Source of the DNA: Durusdinium trenchii
Lineage: Eukaryota > Sar > Dinophyceae > Suessiales > Symbiodiniaceae
Length of the DNA stretch: 64,000 nt
Assembly: GCA_963970005.1 (NCBI GenBank)
Contig: CAXAMN010006557.1
Span: forward strand, 327,123-391,122
Direction of reading: 5' to 3'
The position numbers and the translations under genes are program-made. The notes beneath the pieces are model-generated. The model saw only the letters and a list, made by a program, of their open reading frames with translations. It was not told the origin of the DNA and made no database searches. This document shows, piece by piece, positions 23,051 to 35,290 of the stretch (position 1 is the stretch's first letter; each line of letters starts with the position of its first letter).

Positions 23051-23511
23051 GATGCTTTAGATTGCTTTAGGTCGCTCCTTTTTTCGGCCTACTGGATTCT
23101 GGATCGGTCTACAAGTTGATGCATTCCCCAATCACCTTCTTCAGGCGTTTTCCGTATCGACTCTCTTGGGCCACCCGTACATGTCTTCAAGAGAGTCGAC
23201 ATGTTCAGATTCAGATATGGCGATGGGTCGTGCAAGCTGCTATAGGCCCGACCAATCCAGCTTTCATGCCATTTTTGTTGATCCTTCGCATGGTTCCTCT
23301 GCCACACTCGCAAGCCTCTTAGAGTGAGCGGATCATGGGTCGAACACGTAGGTAGGGTCCGCTCCTATTTTACTTGGTCGTTCGTGGAGACCAACGGTCC
23401 CGGTACCCAAAGCTGAAGGGGCCTCGGCCGGAAACATTCAGACATGTGGGCGTCCGTCTCGTCGGTAGGTCCAACATATTTGGTATCCTGGTGCCATGAC
23501 CCACAGCCATA

Positions 23512-23628
23512 CCCAAACACTCCATGGGACTGCCATATACGCCTATATACATTGACCCCCCCCAAAACCACCCCAACTGATCGGCACAATGTAGGCATAT
23601 ATGGCGGTCCCATGTGTCGTGTCTGGGA
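23512..23628. mobile_element. Hairpin/MITE-like element, family B (best copy)
   Basis: Near-palindromic unit of about 117 bp. The left arm 'catgggactgccatatacgc' pairs with the reverse complement of the right arm, 'catgggaccgccatatatgc'. The outer ends 'cccaaacactccatgg' and 'cccagacacgacacatgg' (reverse complement of the right end) also pair. The loop contains the C-run 'gacccccccccaaaaccacc'-like sequence seen in the other copies. It has no coding capacity. Confidence 0.6.
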
Positions 23629-24919
23629 TATTGTAAGCCATGCATCTTGGGGTGAGTTTTGATTCCTCCTCAAGATCTTATTCATAATACCCACCTGTCA
23701 GGCCAGTTCCAAGGCCGGCCGGAGACGGCCCACCCTTTTCCATTCAAATCCAGTTCTACCCCGACGGGTGAGCACCAGGTGCTTGTTGGCCAAGGGTCTG
23801 TCACCCTCACGGCCGAAAAGCAATGGCAAGGAACGTGCAACTAAAATGACCTGTATGTTCAGCGCATTCTCCCACCAGAGCGACTCAGGTGCTGGCTCAC
23901 AGTCACAAGAAAAGCATCCAAGTCCTTTCCGGAAAGGGGACCAAATGGGACAAGCAAAAACAACATGTGGGGTGAGCTGTATGTTTCGCCGTTGCATCCG
24001 CTTATCGCCATCGGTGAACCCATCGCATCGCGTGGCGTCGTCCAAGCGCGGCGACGTGTCCGTGTCTCACCGTGACCCGTGCGAGGGCAGCTTCTTACAC
24101 ACTCCCAACGCCCTGAAACGGCTCATGGGCCCCAAAGGCCAACCTGTGAAGCTCTCAGGAAGAAACAGGAGGTGATGACCTCCACGTAGTTCTGGGTGAG
24201 TGAGTCGGAGTGTAATTCAATCATGTTCACGCATGTTCACGCACTGGTTTCGGTGCGGAGTTGTCCTACTTCTGGGTGGGAAAAAGCGGGATAAGCGTCA
24301 ACACGTTCTCAGGAATTCAGCCTGCAAACTTGTAAGAGCGTCGAAGGGCGCACAACATGGTTCTACGTTGATCATGTCCGGTCAGACTCTCTCTAATTAG
24401 TCTTTTATTAATGTCTTATTCCTTTTGTCCATTTGTTGCTTTGCCCCAGCTGCTGGCTGGTTGGCCATGGCGTTGTTGGACTCCACCTGGAAGCGCAGGC
24501 TCAGCAGGCTATCGCGCCGCAACGCAGATGTCGCGCGCGCGCCGGAGCGAGTCTCGGAGCCCAGCGATGGAGAGGAGTCCCCCAAGGACTCCGACCACCA
24601 TGGTGATGGGTTTGTTAAGCACGGTTTCTTCGGCCGATCAAAGATTTGGCCATGTAGACTTACCTTTTGAGGGGTTGGACAGTAAAACCAGCTCAACTGA
24701 ATTGCTTCAATGGTCGAACACAAGGTCCGGGATTTGCAACACTCATAACATCTCATAACAGCAAATCTAGCAAATCAGCCAGCGGTCTCACAAGGCTACA
24801 CATGCAGGCACAGTATGGCACAGTTACAGTTCTTCTCGTGCCTGAGTCGTTCTCTTCTGGTGACGGCGAGTCCGCAGTGTAGCAAAAGACCACATTGCTT
24901 CATGCGGAATCTTGCCCAG

Positions 24920-25100
24920 TGGGTCAACGCACCAGTTTAACCAGTTCTTTAGTAACGCACCGGTTTAACCGGTGCTTTAGCAAAACGGGAGCTGGAAGCT
25001 TGAAAAGGCCGTGAAAAACCCATGAAAAGGACACGAAAAACCCGTGAAAAGCCCGTGAAAACAGGATCAAAGGCCGTGAAAACCTGTGAAAATTAGGTCT
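24920..25100. repeat. Two adjacent short tandem repeats
   Basis: At 24926-24983 two copies of a 28-base unit ('cgcaccagtttaaccagttc' then 'tttagtaa') follow each other; the second copy has 'ccggtttaaccggt', a perfect palindrome. A third partial copy is at about 25110. At 25010-25095 the unit 'cccgtgaaaa' occurs six to seven times with small changes. Confidence 0.6.
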
Positions 25101-25659
25101 TGGAAGTTGGGCACCAGTTTAACTTATCCTTTGGACTTGCTGGGTTGGTTAATAAAGCCCCCACCATTTGGATTGTAAAACCATGTCAAATCAGATAGCC
25201 TACTGTATTTACATCACAATTACAATGTGGACCTTTTCAATGAGCCCGGAAACTCCTCCTCACCCCCCACCCATCACTCCATTCGCCTCGACGGGGTAGT
25301 TCTGCGCTGGGGGCCCGTTGGGCCGGAAGACCTGTCCTGTGTGAGGGCTGGGACGGTACTCCACGCCGCCGGTGAAGCTGGCGCCACTCCTGCGGCGGAG
25401 CCGGAGCCGGAGCCGCCATGCACGGCATGGGTGGACATGCATGTCAGTTCTCAAGTCCCTATACGTCCTTGTGGGGTAGTGTCACTAGTGTCTCTGGAAA
25501 AAATGACCATAGATATGGAAAAACGTAGGCCAAGTAAATAGGCCAGCCAGGTCGAGATGGGTAGAGCCCCACGGCCCACAACTCGTTAAAAGCACCCACT
25601 CTCAGAGTTCGAAGTTCGGAATGAAGCCGACCGACGGACCTCACAGGGTATCCCAACTT

Positions 25660-25770
25660 AGTAGCTTCTTACTAGCAAGGCCAGTTTCGCCCCGTAGCGA
25701 TGCGTCCGAAGGCTCCGGACTCGGTTCGCGATGCCAGGAGCCCCGAACGTAGCTTCTTGTTACTATAGTA
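25660..25770. repeat. TAGTAGC-type repeat, short cluster
   Basis: Units 'agtagcttcttactagcaag' and 'gtagcttcttgttactatag' flank about 60 bases of unrelated sequence. The words match the family seen at 2760, 11560, 35200 and 62095. Confidence 0.45.
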
Positions 25771-28439
25771 ATTGTTCAGGTAGACTCAAAACTGATTCAA
25801 GTTTCTTCATGTTCTTCCAAAGGACATCAAGAGTTACCTCAAGAGTTAAATTGTACGCTAACCCTGAAGTAGAGAGCATATGGACCAAACATGACGAAAC
25901 CCCAATCGTTGGTGTCTATCTCTTTGACGTCTTTCTTAGGATGACCGGATCGGATCACCCATCGTTTTGGATCGTCGCAAAACGATCAAAACGCGACCAC
26001 CGCCCTTTGCAGGACCATCTTCTCCGCTCAGCTCCTGTCCCAGTGGCCACGCTGCTCATGAATGTGACCAAAGAGATGCACCTGCCCCGATCGATGGACG
26101 CAGGAACTGTGCATGTCGGTGCAGTCGCCTGATGAGTTAAGACCCCCAGAGAAAAGCCATGGACACAATCCACTGTTCTGCACACTGTTGTGTTGTTTCC
26201 AATCGTTAGGAACACATCGAAAGAACAGAGTCCTACTTGCCGTACTTGCGAGGCTCGAAGCCATCTTTCTTCTTGGGCTAGGCCTGGACCCACGGCTGTC
26301 TATCATCCGAGCCAATGCATCCAAACGCGCTCGCGGTGTTCGTGTTTGTTTCGGGTCCGCCTTCGGCTTGGCACGGTAGATGGCGTCCAAGAGTGCGTGG
26401 GTGGAGCCCCAGTGCCCACCACCCGTCCTGAGAGTGGGAAAGGACTTCGGGCACTCTCTGCCTAGAACCGGGTCGTGACCTCTATGTAGAAACCACCAAC
26501 CACCCAAAATATGGCCAAACTTCCTATCACACACTCCTTGCGATCCAATCCGAACTCACCTCACAGTCCTTCCCCATAGGGGGGTACCGGAGAAAAACCA
26601 AACTTCCTATCAGAACAGAGGTCATGTCTGGGTTCTGTCGGTGCGTCGTTGGGACCCGGCGACTCGTTGGAAGTCTCCGAAGAGCTCAGAGCTCCGATCG
26701 ACTCTTCGCGCACCGCGTACCGTCGCTGGTCGCGCCCGCTGGTCGCGGGAGGTATCGGGAGGTGGGATCCCAAAGACGAAGGATCTACAGCTGGGTGGGC
26801 GATTCGCAAATGGAATCCATTCAATTAGATGATGTAAGATCACCATGTACAATTCTGCATAATGATCATATGTCGCAGGCGAGTCGCAGGGCCACACCTT
26901 CCCTTCTGTCCTTCCTCACATCGTCACTTTTTCGTGGGTCGGTCAACATCATTCGTATCCCAATGGATGGCTCAACCCTCCCCAAACGAGAAATGTTGTG
27001 GAGACAAGCACGTGACATGCTTGTACGAAGAGAGCTCCAACTCTGCCCTCGAATTTGGGGTCCTAATGGAAAACCTTGGCCAAAGGACAAATGGATAGCA
27101 CTTGTTTTCATGGTGTTCCCAACCCAGGTGTTCTAATCATGTTCCAAACTAGAGACCCCGGTCGGAGGGTCAGCATCGGACTGCATCCCTCGGCGAGACG
27201 AGCTTTTTCCTCCGTTTTCCCAGACTCCAAAACAGGGCAGCCCAAGCAGCATGTCGAAAATCCCGAAGGGCGCATCGTGCGTCACCAAAATGTCAATGCC
27301 TCACAGTGTGGCGAGCCACGAGCGTTGAGTTCAAATGAAACGAAGCATGAAGCACCCGAACATGCTGAATTCAGTCTCAGTCTGCCTACAACCATGCAGC
27401 TGCTATTGTCTGCTTCTGCGTCACCTAGGAACCAAAAAGGCTCCACCTACCATCCGCGCCTGCTGGGAGGTCGCCGTAGTTGTTGCCGGAGCGGCTGTCG
27501 CCGCGGCGGGCATGCCAGCCGGCGCCCCAAATCTTCAGGCCCATGACCTGGTGGGGGAGAATTGGGGAAGATTCGGGCGGAAGTGACTGGAAAGCCCGGT
27601 GGAATCCCAGGAATATGAGTCTATATGTGTTTGCTGATAGGTTGTGGTTTCTGTAGGGTAATTCTGAGACCCATTCATCACCCACGGCACCACATTGTAG
27701 GGGGCAAACACCCACATCCAAATTCGCAAGAGAAGTCATGAAACGTCATGATAAACCTGTGAGAAACCCCCTGAAGTCAAAGGTGCTCTAGACTCTAGAA
27801 TGGATCTCAAGTCTAAGCATCTATACACTCAAATACGCCCTGAACTAATCATGTCTTCGTGGAGTGCAAACGGCATCCTTTCCACCATTTTCCCATCCAG
27901 GAAACTGCATGCATTATTATTTCAGGGAGTGCACTTCGTTTCAAGCGATTGAGCGCCCACCCAAGCGCTTCGCGCTTCGTAATCCGGGCCTCGGCCATCT
28001 CGTGATTCAGAACTTTGGCATTGGTGATCTTGCCTTGGACCGAAGCCCGCTGCAGGACGTGCGGGGGCCAAGCAAGTCCAACACAAGCGGCGCGGGAACC
28101 ACCGTTTGTTGGACTTGCACCGACCTAGAACACCACACCGTGGAATCGACTCCGAACGAACAAGGCGGCTACATCGTTTGGCCGTGACGTCTTCTAGGTT
28201 CATATCCAACAACGCTACCTCGGCGGCCAGTGGTGGACATGCACCGCCGTTCCGATGTTCTATGCGCCACCAGCCAGGGGGTCTTCAGGCAGCATGAATT
28301 GCCCTGGGTGGTGTCGAAGAATCTTCGACCCAAAAAGAACAACGGGCGGGATTGATCTCTACAACATGAAGAAACTACCCCCAAACAAAACTCAAAGTCT
28401 GGAACTGAATCGTTGCGGTAAGACATGTTAATCAGGTGA

Positions 28440-29762
28440 CATGCCTGCGGATGGCCCTTTTTTGCGTCCATAATTCCAGGCTCCAGGTGTGACTGGTTCC
28501 GCCCGAGGCACTTTGAAAGTAGTTGGGGTTGGAGGCCTCTGCTTCACTGACCCAACCACGATTCAGGCGCCAGTTGGTGTCCCAATAGTCATGGTTTCCT
28601 GCGGCGGCGAGTTACGGTGAAGAACTCCAGAAAAGTTGGTTTATGTTAGTTCCTGCTTGTTCCCCTAGCTCACTAGGTTTTCCTCTCCGTAACCAATGAA
28701 TGCATTGCCATTGGGCATAGCGTTTAGCTACAAGTAGCAGTTGGTGGGGCCTGAAGGTTGGAGAATGTCCAAGGACTTTTTGAGAACAGTTAAGACTCGA
28801 AGTTCAGCCAAGTTCATACATTTTGGGGTTGGCTCACAAGCATACCATGATGCAAACACCCCCTGCTTCCTGAAACATGAAACCAAAATGACTCCTACAT
28901 TCAACCATCCAAAACCACTTTTGCACTCATGCAAACTGAATGGACTCCACCTCATCTGGTGAACACCCGAGCCAGCGGGATTCCGTCCACCAGCCGGTCC
29001 TGCAATGATGAACATGTGCTTGTACTTGTGCTTGATGGTGCCCAGCCAGTGATTGAAATCCCCCAACTCGCCATCATTTCCCACTTTGGCCACATCCCCA
29101 GAGTGAATGAAGATGTCCTCACTGAAAACACGCAGGCACAAGCGGGCACGGGTACACTTGCTTGTGCGCCCTGATGATGTGGTTCCAACACCGTTGTTGG
29201 GCAAAATCCAACAGCCTTTACTTTAAATAGACCGCCAAACCAACCGGGGAATTCTGGGAATTTCGATGTGAAAGTCACGGGGTTGGGTAGAAATAATTGC
29301 AAACGAGGCGTAGGCTGCAAACATGACCTTGTTTTCCTGAGAAGCCTAGTGAATTCGCTCAAATTGGGTATGGTGCTGGGTCAAGATCCTGTCCAACAAA
29401 AACACATCATCTTCAAACAAGCAACTGGAGGCTTGGTTCCATGGAAGCGGCAATGGAACCATCATCAAACAGGAATATCCCACAAAAGGAAAATAAACCA
29501 TGCTGCATCTTGCCATCGCTTTCACCAACCTCTGTGATACTTGAAACATCTCACCCCCGCAATCCATCCGTTCCGGCGTTCACACGAACACACAGCACCG
29601 CACCGGTCAACGCTGCACGCCAGGTGTGGACACAGCACCGGCTCGGGTGCGGACCTGCCGGGTCACTGCATCTGGCAGGTTCCCAGTGGACCGGTGCAGG
29701 CTGTGCGTGTCACTGAGGTGAAGGATCGTCACCACGCTCGGCAGGCTGCGGACCTTGAGGCC
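28440..29762 (-). CDS. Calcineurin-like metallophosphoesterase, three exons, ends uncertain
   Basis: Three exon segments read in order on the minus strand. Exon a (29761-29665) has VTILHLSDTHSLHR with the DTH metal-binding motif I. Exon b (29121-29000) has DIFIHSGDVAKVG with the GD motif II, then DFNHWLG and MFIIAG. Exon c begins at 28598 and continues GNHDYW, motif III. The splices keep frame if the donors of both introns are GA, which this window's other genes also use. The spacing DTH, GD, GNHD matches the MPPED/UPF0046-like branch. The final His motifs (GHxH) and the true 5' and 3' ends were not found, so the gene may be incomplete or a pseudogene. Substrate cannot be inferred. Confidence 0.6.
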
Positions 29763-30451
29763 TGAACACCAACGGGGCAGGCGGGCAGGCGTAGCCGGAT
29801 GCGCAAAGACTGACGCGCGCACACGCGAAAACACGCGGTGTGCGAGGCAAATGGGACATGACTAATGGTCCAATTCGTGGTATAGTAACACAGTGTAACT
29901 ATTGTTGGACCATGCAGGGAGGATAACAAGAGTGGGTTTGAACCTCTGTGGGCACATTTCATCCTCCCGTCCCTGCCAAATAATTTTTGACAAAAGAAAG
30001 AAATAGCATCAGATCACCCAAAGCAATTCAGGGGCGTATGGTGGAGCTGCGAGGAGTCCTGACACCTCATTATTTTTGTGGTCTTTTGTGTAACTCGTTG
30101 TAATTCCAAACCACTCAACAACATAACAACATATTACATATGTATAAGTCGTCTGAAAGATCCAAAAAGGGATTCGAAGAGAACACCATTCCGACCTGAC
30201 CGAACATGTTGGGGACTAGAACAGGTGTGTTTCATTGTACGTGTCCAACTAACCCATTGTTCAATGAGGCTGGAGGTATGAAATTTGAGGAACATGCACC
30301 TCATCAATGAAGGCTGTCTCACAATGTCAGGCAGATCATGCCTATCTTAACAACTGGAATCCTCCCGTCATCTCCCATCCTCCCACCCCCAAGCACAACA
30401 GGTCATCAACTCTTAGCTCAAGATCCAGCTCCGATCCTTCTTTGCTTCGTT
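29763..30451. other. Non-coding stretch upstream of the phosphoesterase exons
   Basis: No motif recognised. An upstream exon of the phosphoesterase gene must lie in or beyond this stretch, because the first recognised exon begins after an acceptor-like 'gtgttcag' and out of phase, but I cannot identify it. Confidence 0.4.
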
Positions 30452-30589
30452 TCAACCCCGCGTGGATTCACTGCCTTCACTCAAGACGGTGGCCGCACTG
30501 GTGTTCGAGCTCGCCGTCGCATTCTCAGACATGGCCAGCTGCGCAGAAAGCCCCAAGAGTCCCAAGAGCGTGACTTTCATCATCGCCAT
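30452..30589 (-). CDS. Candidate signal-peptide exon
   Basis: The minus frame starting at the ATG at 30589 encodes MAMMKVTLLGLLGLSAQLAM followed by a Ser/Thr/Asn-rich stretch. The Lys followed by a Leu/Gly/Ala hydrophobic core is a good secretory signal. A GT donor is possible within the Ser/Thr stretch, and the remaining exons were not found. Frame stops at 30452. Function unknown. Confidence 0.3.
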   Translation of the reverse strand: MAMMKVTLLGLLGLSAQLAMSENATASSNTSAATVLSEGSESTRG

Positions 30590-30754
30590 GAACGCGTCGG
30601 ATCTGTTCAACGATCCGTGGGATCTCGCCACAGAAGGTTCACCCCCCCGGCTCGCGCGGTTTAACTGGCACAGGCCTATAAGCAACGGATTTGAGCCAAG
30701 TGGTGGGATGCAAAGAGATCGCCGAAAATTACTCCGCGACCACCTGAAAGGCCC

Positions 30755-30832
30755 AGCACTCACTTGCGCACTGGAAAAAATTTCACTTGCGCACTTGACC
30801 TCACTTGCGCACCGAGCACTCACTTGCGCACT
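30755..30832. repeat. Array of CACTTGCGCAC units
   Basis: Four copies of CACTTGCGCAC occur at irregular 15-27 base spacing; the first and last are extended to 'cactcacttgcgcac'. The core TTGCGCA(A) is nearly palindromic, so a protein-binding cluster is possible, but no gene start is recognised next to it. Confidence 0.5.
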
Positions 30833-30841
30833 TTCAGAGGG

Positions 30842-31005
30842 GAGAAGGTGAAAGGACATTCAACCACCAAACAATCCAATGGCTGGGGGGAGTGGGGGAG
30901 AAGGTGAAAGGAGACTCAACCACCAAACAATCTAATGGGGGGTGGGGGGCAGGGTGGCAACAGGCAATCTACAACCACCCAACAATCTATTGGGTGGGGG
31001 GTGCG
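30842..31005. repeat. Three-copy tandem repeat of about 56 bp
   Basis: The unit contains 'caaccaccaaacaatctaat' followed by a G-rich run of about 10-25 bases ('ggggggtgggggg'). Copies begin near 30860, 30918 and 30972. The G-runs are strong enough to suggest G-quadruplex potential on the plus strand. Confidence 0.6.
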
Positions 31006-34000
31006 TCTTTGTTTAGTGTGGTGAGACTTGTCTCTTTGTGTGTTTGTTTTGTGTGTTTGGTGGTTCTTTGAGCAATACCGTGCTTCGACCTCTGACAGCC
31101 GGTGGAGAACGCTGCGGGTCGAAACCGTCTCTGAGCAATAGCCTTATGTGACCATGGTTCGAGGAATCCGACCATTCAATTGTGTTCGGAACACCCCATG
31201 CAACGTACCGTTGCCGTACCAAGTATAGTCTAACAACACGCACCTGCACTGGAAATGTTAGGAAACACCCCATTGAAATGTGTCACCCAAAACGCACCGT
31301 TGCTTCACCAAATATATGGTACTCAAGCATGGTCCATTTCCAGTGCACTTGTGCGAGTATTTTGCTCAGTGCACAAGCGAGTGCTCGTCCCAGAACCTGG
31401 AGTCGTGTGGTTCCACTGTGTTACCTGCTTCCATCCAAGACTTGGATCTCTTCTGCTCTTAAGTCCATCCAGCGCCTCGCGGGAGAACTCTTCAAAGGTT
31501 CATGGCGTAGAAAAACGGCATCCAGGGGCGCTGGCTCTCTGGAGTGCTTCTACAATCTTGTTGGAAGGCCCTCTTTTAAAGCTGGGCAAAGAGAAAATTG
31601 AAAAACGTAGTGGGCAAACCCCAATGGCAACAAAAAACAAAACTAAAGCGCCACTACCAAGCGCAAACCATGAGCTTGGCACCTCAACGGTATCTGCCCC
31701 CTAGGGGCACCCCTATCCAGCATCTCGTCACTGGCTAATTCTCTGAAACTCGAAGTGCAATGTCTGCAACTGAGATCTATCACCTTCCCAAATTCGAACC
31801 ACCTTTATTTCCACGTTTATCCCACCGTTCCTCTCCCTCTACAAGAGAAAAAGATGTCCCAACATCCGGACGTATACGGCAGTACTTTCGTCGAAAAATG
31901 GAGCAAGTCAATGCATACATGTCGGATTGACATGGATTCACGGCAAATCCCTCAGATGGCTGTCTTGACCGGGAAGATCTTTGGAAAGCACAAGTATGCA
32001 GTATGCACAAGTTGTGGTGGTCCACTTCGATCTGGTCCTTGGCACCTGGACTGTTGGTAAGAGCGCATATAGCCCCCGACAAGTCGTGTGACGGATTCTG
32101 GACCAACAAAGTCATGAGCCTCCCCTTTGAGCGAAGAACAGCGGACAATGATCAACGACTTGTTTTTTACCCTCATGTTTTCTTTCAGGGAAGCGGTGCT
32201 GGATTCCCGGCAAAGAGCCCAAGTAACCCTAGGATGCGTGCGTCGCCCGCCATTGCTATAGACTATAGAGGTCTTTCAATTGTACCGAAAGAACCTTACA
32301 TTGTTTTGCTCAGGATTTTAACACTTCACCACAAAACCAGGTCTTTCCTTTGTTCAATGGCCTTGGACCGGAAGGCCAAAAGGGGTACCTAAACTCCCTC
32401 AGACTCGTCCCCCAGTCCATCACCACAGCCCACGTCGTGGTACCCGCGAGACGTGGCAGGAGACAAAGGTAGTAACATAGACGGAATCACCGGGATTATT
32501 CGCGATTGGTCCAGAACCCCCGTGAAATTCCAGCATCCTTAGCTTGAGAAATCATATGTGGGATACGAAAAGCCGGCGACAAAAAAGAACATCGCTCTTG
32601 GAAACAACATGGAAACAATTACAATGGAGATGGGTACTGAGATGGGTATATATAAATAATATCTTATAGGTGTCAGGCGGTCTTCGATTGCGCCCCTCAC
32701 ATCGCAACCACAGCACAAACAGCACCTTTTCCTCCGCAAACTCTCGGTGTCTCGAAGAGAGGGCTCGTGGACAGGGCAAGCAATCATTGACAGTGGACCA
32801 GGGCGTCTATTCCAAACCTTGGAAATATATAAAAAGCTTGGGAACCTTGGCATACGTAACAACCGGAGGACATTTCTACCATATGCCACAAACTGTAAGC
32901 ATGATCCACATCAAATCTCGCTCTGATCTTGCTTAAACCTCTCCCCCGATCCAGGGTGAGTGGAGAGACCGACCGGCCAGCTGCGACAATGAACCTTCAA
33001 ATGAACTGAGCGGGCTTGGGACCCTCCCCATTTCTTTCGGCCGAAAGGCGTGGAGGTGGACGGTCCGGATCGGCCACTGCCCATGACTTCGTTGGTGACC
33101 GCGAAGGACAGAAGCAGCACCCCTCTGAACCCCCAAGGATTATCCGAGCTGTCGGGAACCCCCAAAGAAAACATAAGAAAACACCCAGCCGTCATGGAGA
33201 GGGCAACCATCTTCCGGCAAGGTGAGTGGTTTCAGTATGTTTCTATGGGCAGAACTCCAAGCGCCTGGGCCTTAAATAGGAGAGGGCGGATTGGTGTCGA
33301 TGGGCCCTGGTTGCCAGGGCAGATCCGCCAAGGGATTGTTCACTCCTTCGATGAAGAGCGGCAACAGCTCCTGCAGGTCTTCTGGAGATGTCCGAGACCA
33401 TCAGTAGCTCTGGTAATGTCATTCCTTTGAAACCGCTGGCGCCCCAGTAAAATCCATTGAACCATATTGAACCCGATTTCCAGCACACAACTCACCGCTT
33501 GAGGAACATGGTTTGAAACCCAAAGGCCCCCCCCCAACGTTTCCAATGTTCACCATCGGAACTTGGAAACTCTGGGGAGGTCACGTGGTGGTCCGAGCTC
33601 GTGCAGTCTGCGACGCGCGTTCCGGAATCGGCCGGTCGCGCAGGTGAGACTGACGCGACGAGTGCGTGGGGCGGTCAGCTGGACACGGAAAATGACGGTC
33701 TCCTTGAAGAAGGTGTAGGCCACTAGCGCCAAACCTCAGGATTCAAGAGACGCCCAACCTGTCGTGGTGAGTTGCAGCTGCTTCAATGAGTGGACCACCG
33801 AAAGAGTTCCCTCAGTGAATATGGCTCTGTGCTGATTCTAGTACTATAAGTCCGACTATATTGCATTAAGGTGTGCGTCACCTTCGGGCAGAAGAGGCTG
33901 TGTTTCCACCCCCCCGGTGGAACTCCCCGAGGATCGGCGCCCCGAGCTGCCGGGCTCACCACGGTGACGTTGTCCAACTTCCAAAGCCTCGGCCGGTGTC

Positions 34001-34414
34001 CACGAAGGCAACCGGTAAGATGATGCAGCGGTTTACTGGCCCCAAGACACAATGGTCTAACTAATATGGTCTATAAAAACCTATGTAATAACTTTTTGAG
34101 GTCTTTTGAGATTTGATTATGATCGGTATCATTGTACCTTCCCTAGCTCTGGCACACAGTCAGTTGCCCAAACTCTTTCCGTAGGATTCCCGGAATGATC
34201 TGGTCTTCCCGCACGGGGCTGCTCTGACCTCCGTCGGGCCTAAGAATGGCACTGCTTCAATTCATCGATGAAGGTCTTCTCTTCTTCGCCCCTCTCCTGG
34301 CGAAAAAAATGCTCTTTTTTGTCTTAGCCAAGGCATGCTTGAAGGCATCACAAGCAACCCTGGTAGAAGTCCACGGCGGCGTGAACCGGCGCAGGGGGGA
34401 TTTGATCCAGGGGG

Positions 34415-34644
34415 TGAGGGCGGAATCCCCCGCAGTCGAGCGTACAGTCCTCAGTATCGACCTGGATCTAGCTTACAGCCCAACAATGACAAGAGCGGCG
34501 CGAGCGAAGGCGAGCAGCGGCTTTTTGTATCGCACAAGATGTACCTTGAGCCAAATAATATGGCCGGTCGCATGCATTGAGTAAGAGCATACTAACATAA
34601 ACCACATGAAGCAACAGCGACGATGGGGGCCCAAAAACAAAACA
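34415..34644 (-). repeat. 3' LTR of E3
   Basis: About 230 bp aligned along its length with 37735-37969. Shared core words include 'cgtacagtcctcagtatcga' and 'gcggctttttgtatcgcaca'. Differences include the 'cccaacaatgac'/'cctagcaacctc' block and a few single-base changes. Confidence 0.82.
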
Positions 34645-35199
34645 GACACAAATTTTCTTTCCTCTGTAGCATGCCGATCAGTCAGTACTGTGTACAAAGA
34701 AAGGAGCTTGAGGCATCTGTACACATAATCTAGCGGAACGAAACGAATCAACCACTAGAGCGGTCAGCGCATGCCACTCTCAGAATCGAACGAAAATGCA
34801 AGTGCCGAAACTCGAATGAAAAGCTTCCACCCGGCTCTTAGTGAGCGTCACGGGGATCGTCTTTGCGAGTCCATGGTGATCCGCGGGTTGTGACCGACCA
34901 CGTTCCGATCTGGAACGTTCCTGAGCACTGAGGTCGGCCTTTTGAGGTATCTGTTCGATACCTGCCCGCACGTTGCTGCATCCCTGTCTTTGAGCGGGTG
35001 CGTGAGTTCCTCTGCATATAGTTGCGGGCTGTAACCAACAGGTTGTTTTGACGCAACAAAAACAAAGGTGTTTGAACTCCTGTGACCTAAACACCCAAGG
35101 TCGGCATTCTTTAGTCTTTAACTTGCTTCAATTTGTCAGCGCATAGACAAGAAAGGAACACACCTTGCTGATTGCGCGCGCGCGTGCGAAAAGGCTCGT

Positions 35200-35290
35200 A
35201 GTAGCGTTCTTGTTCCTAGTAGTAAGGCCGGGAGCCCCTAGTAGCGTCTTTGTTCCTAGTACCGATGCCCTTTGCTCCTAGAGCGTCCTC
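35200..35290. repeat. TAGTAGC-type repeat inside E3
   Basis: Units 'gtagtagcgttcttgttcct', 'agtagtaaggccgggagccc' and 'ctagtagcgtctttgttcct' lie in the interior of E3 near its 3' LTR. The same family lies in an intron of the second ammonium transporter gene and in intergenic DNA, so the repeat is not specific to E3. Confidence 0.5.

Larger units (their letters stand above)
15162..23055 (-). mobile_element. Ty1/copia LTR retrotransposon E1, full length
   Basis: The element proper is 15167-23050 (7,884 bp) and is flanked by the 5-bp duplication GATGC at 15162-15166 and 23051-23055, as expected of retroviral-type integrase. Two 250-bp LTRs (15167-15416 and 22801-23050) read as identical, so the insertion is recent. 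A primer-binding site follows the 5' LTR. The internal region encodes gag, a DSGAT protease, a methyltransferase-like domain, a DD35E integrase, reverse transcriptase and RNase H in that order, and integrase before RT defines the copia class. The coding sequence is spread over three overlapping frames, each one step (+1) further, so the copy is either recently damaged or uses frameshifting. Confidence 0.93.
23056..28439. other. Non-coding stretch with small repeats
   Basis: No gene recognised. It contains a family-B hairpin (23512-23628), two short tandem repeats (24920-25100) and a TAGTAGC-type cluster (25660-25770). Open frames at 26028-26534 and 26624-27136 have chance-like composition. 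The stretch 26530-26600 holds a duplicated 'aaacttcctatca'. Confidence 0.45.
30590..34409. other. Non-coding stretch with tandem repeats
   Basis: Two tandem arrays (30755-31005) are described separately. The plus frame at about 31853-32060 encodes a short protein-like sequence with a CxxC pair (VCTSCGG) but no wider similarity. The frame at 33050-33430 is likewise unassigned. Nothing else was recognised. Confidence 0.4.

Noticed and set aside
26624..27136. 170-codon plus-strand open frame
   Set aside because: Arg/Ser-rich with no motif, overlapped by open frames on both strands; looks like a chance frame in GC-rich DNA.
29925..29955. tRNA-like T-loop word (ggtttgaacctc)
   Set aside because: No matching acceptor stem, D-arm or anticodon arm could be folded around it.
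30757..30832. CRISPR-like array
   Set aside because: The repeated word is only 11 bases, spacers are 4-16 bases and irregular, and the genome is clearly eukaryotic.
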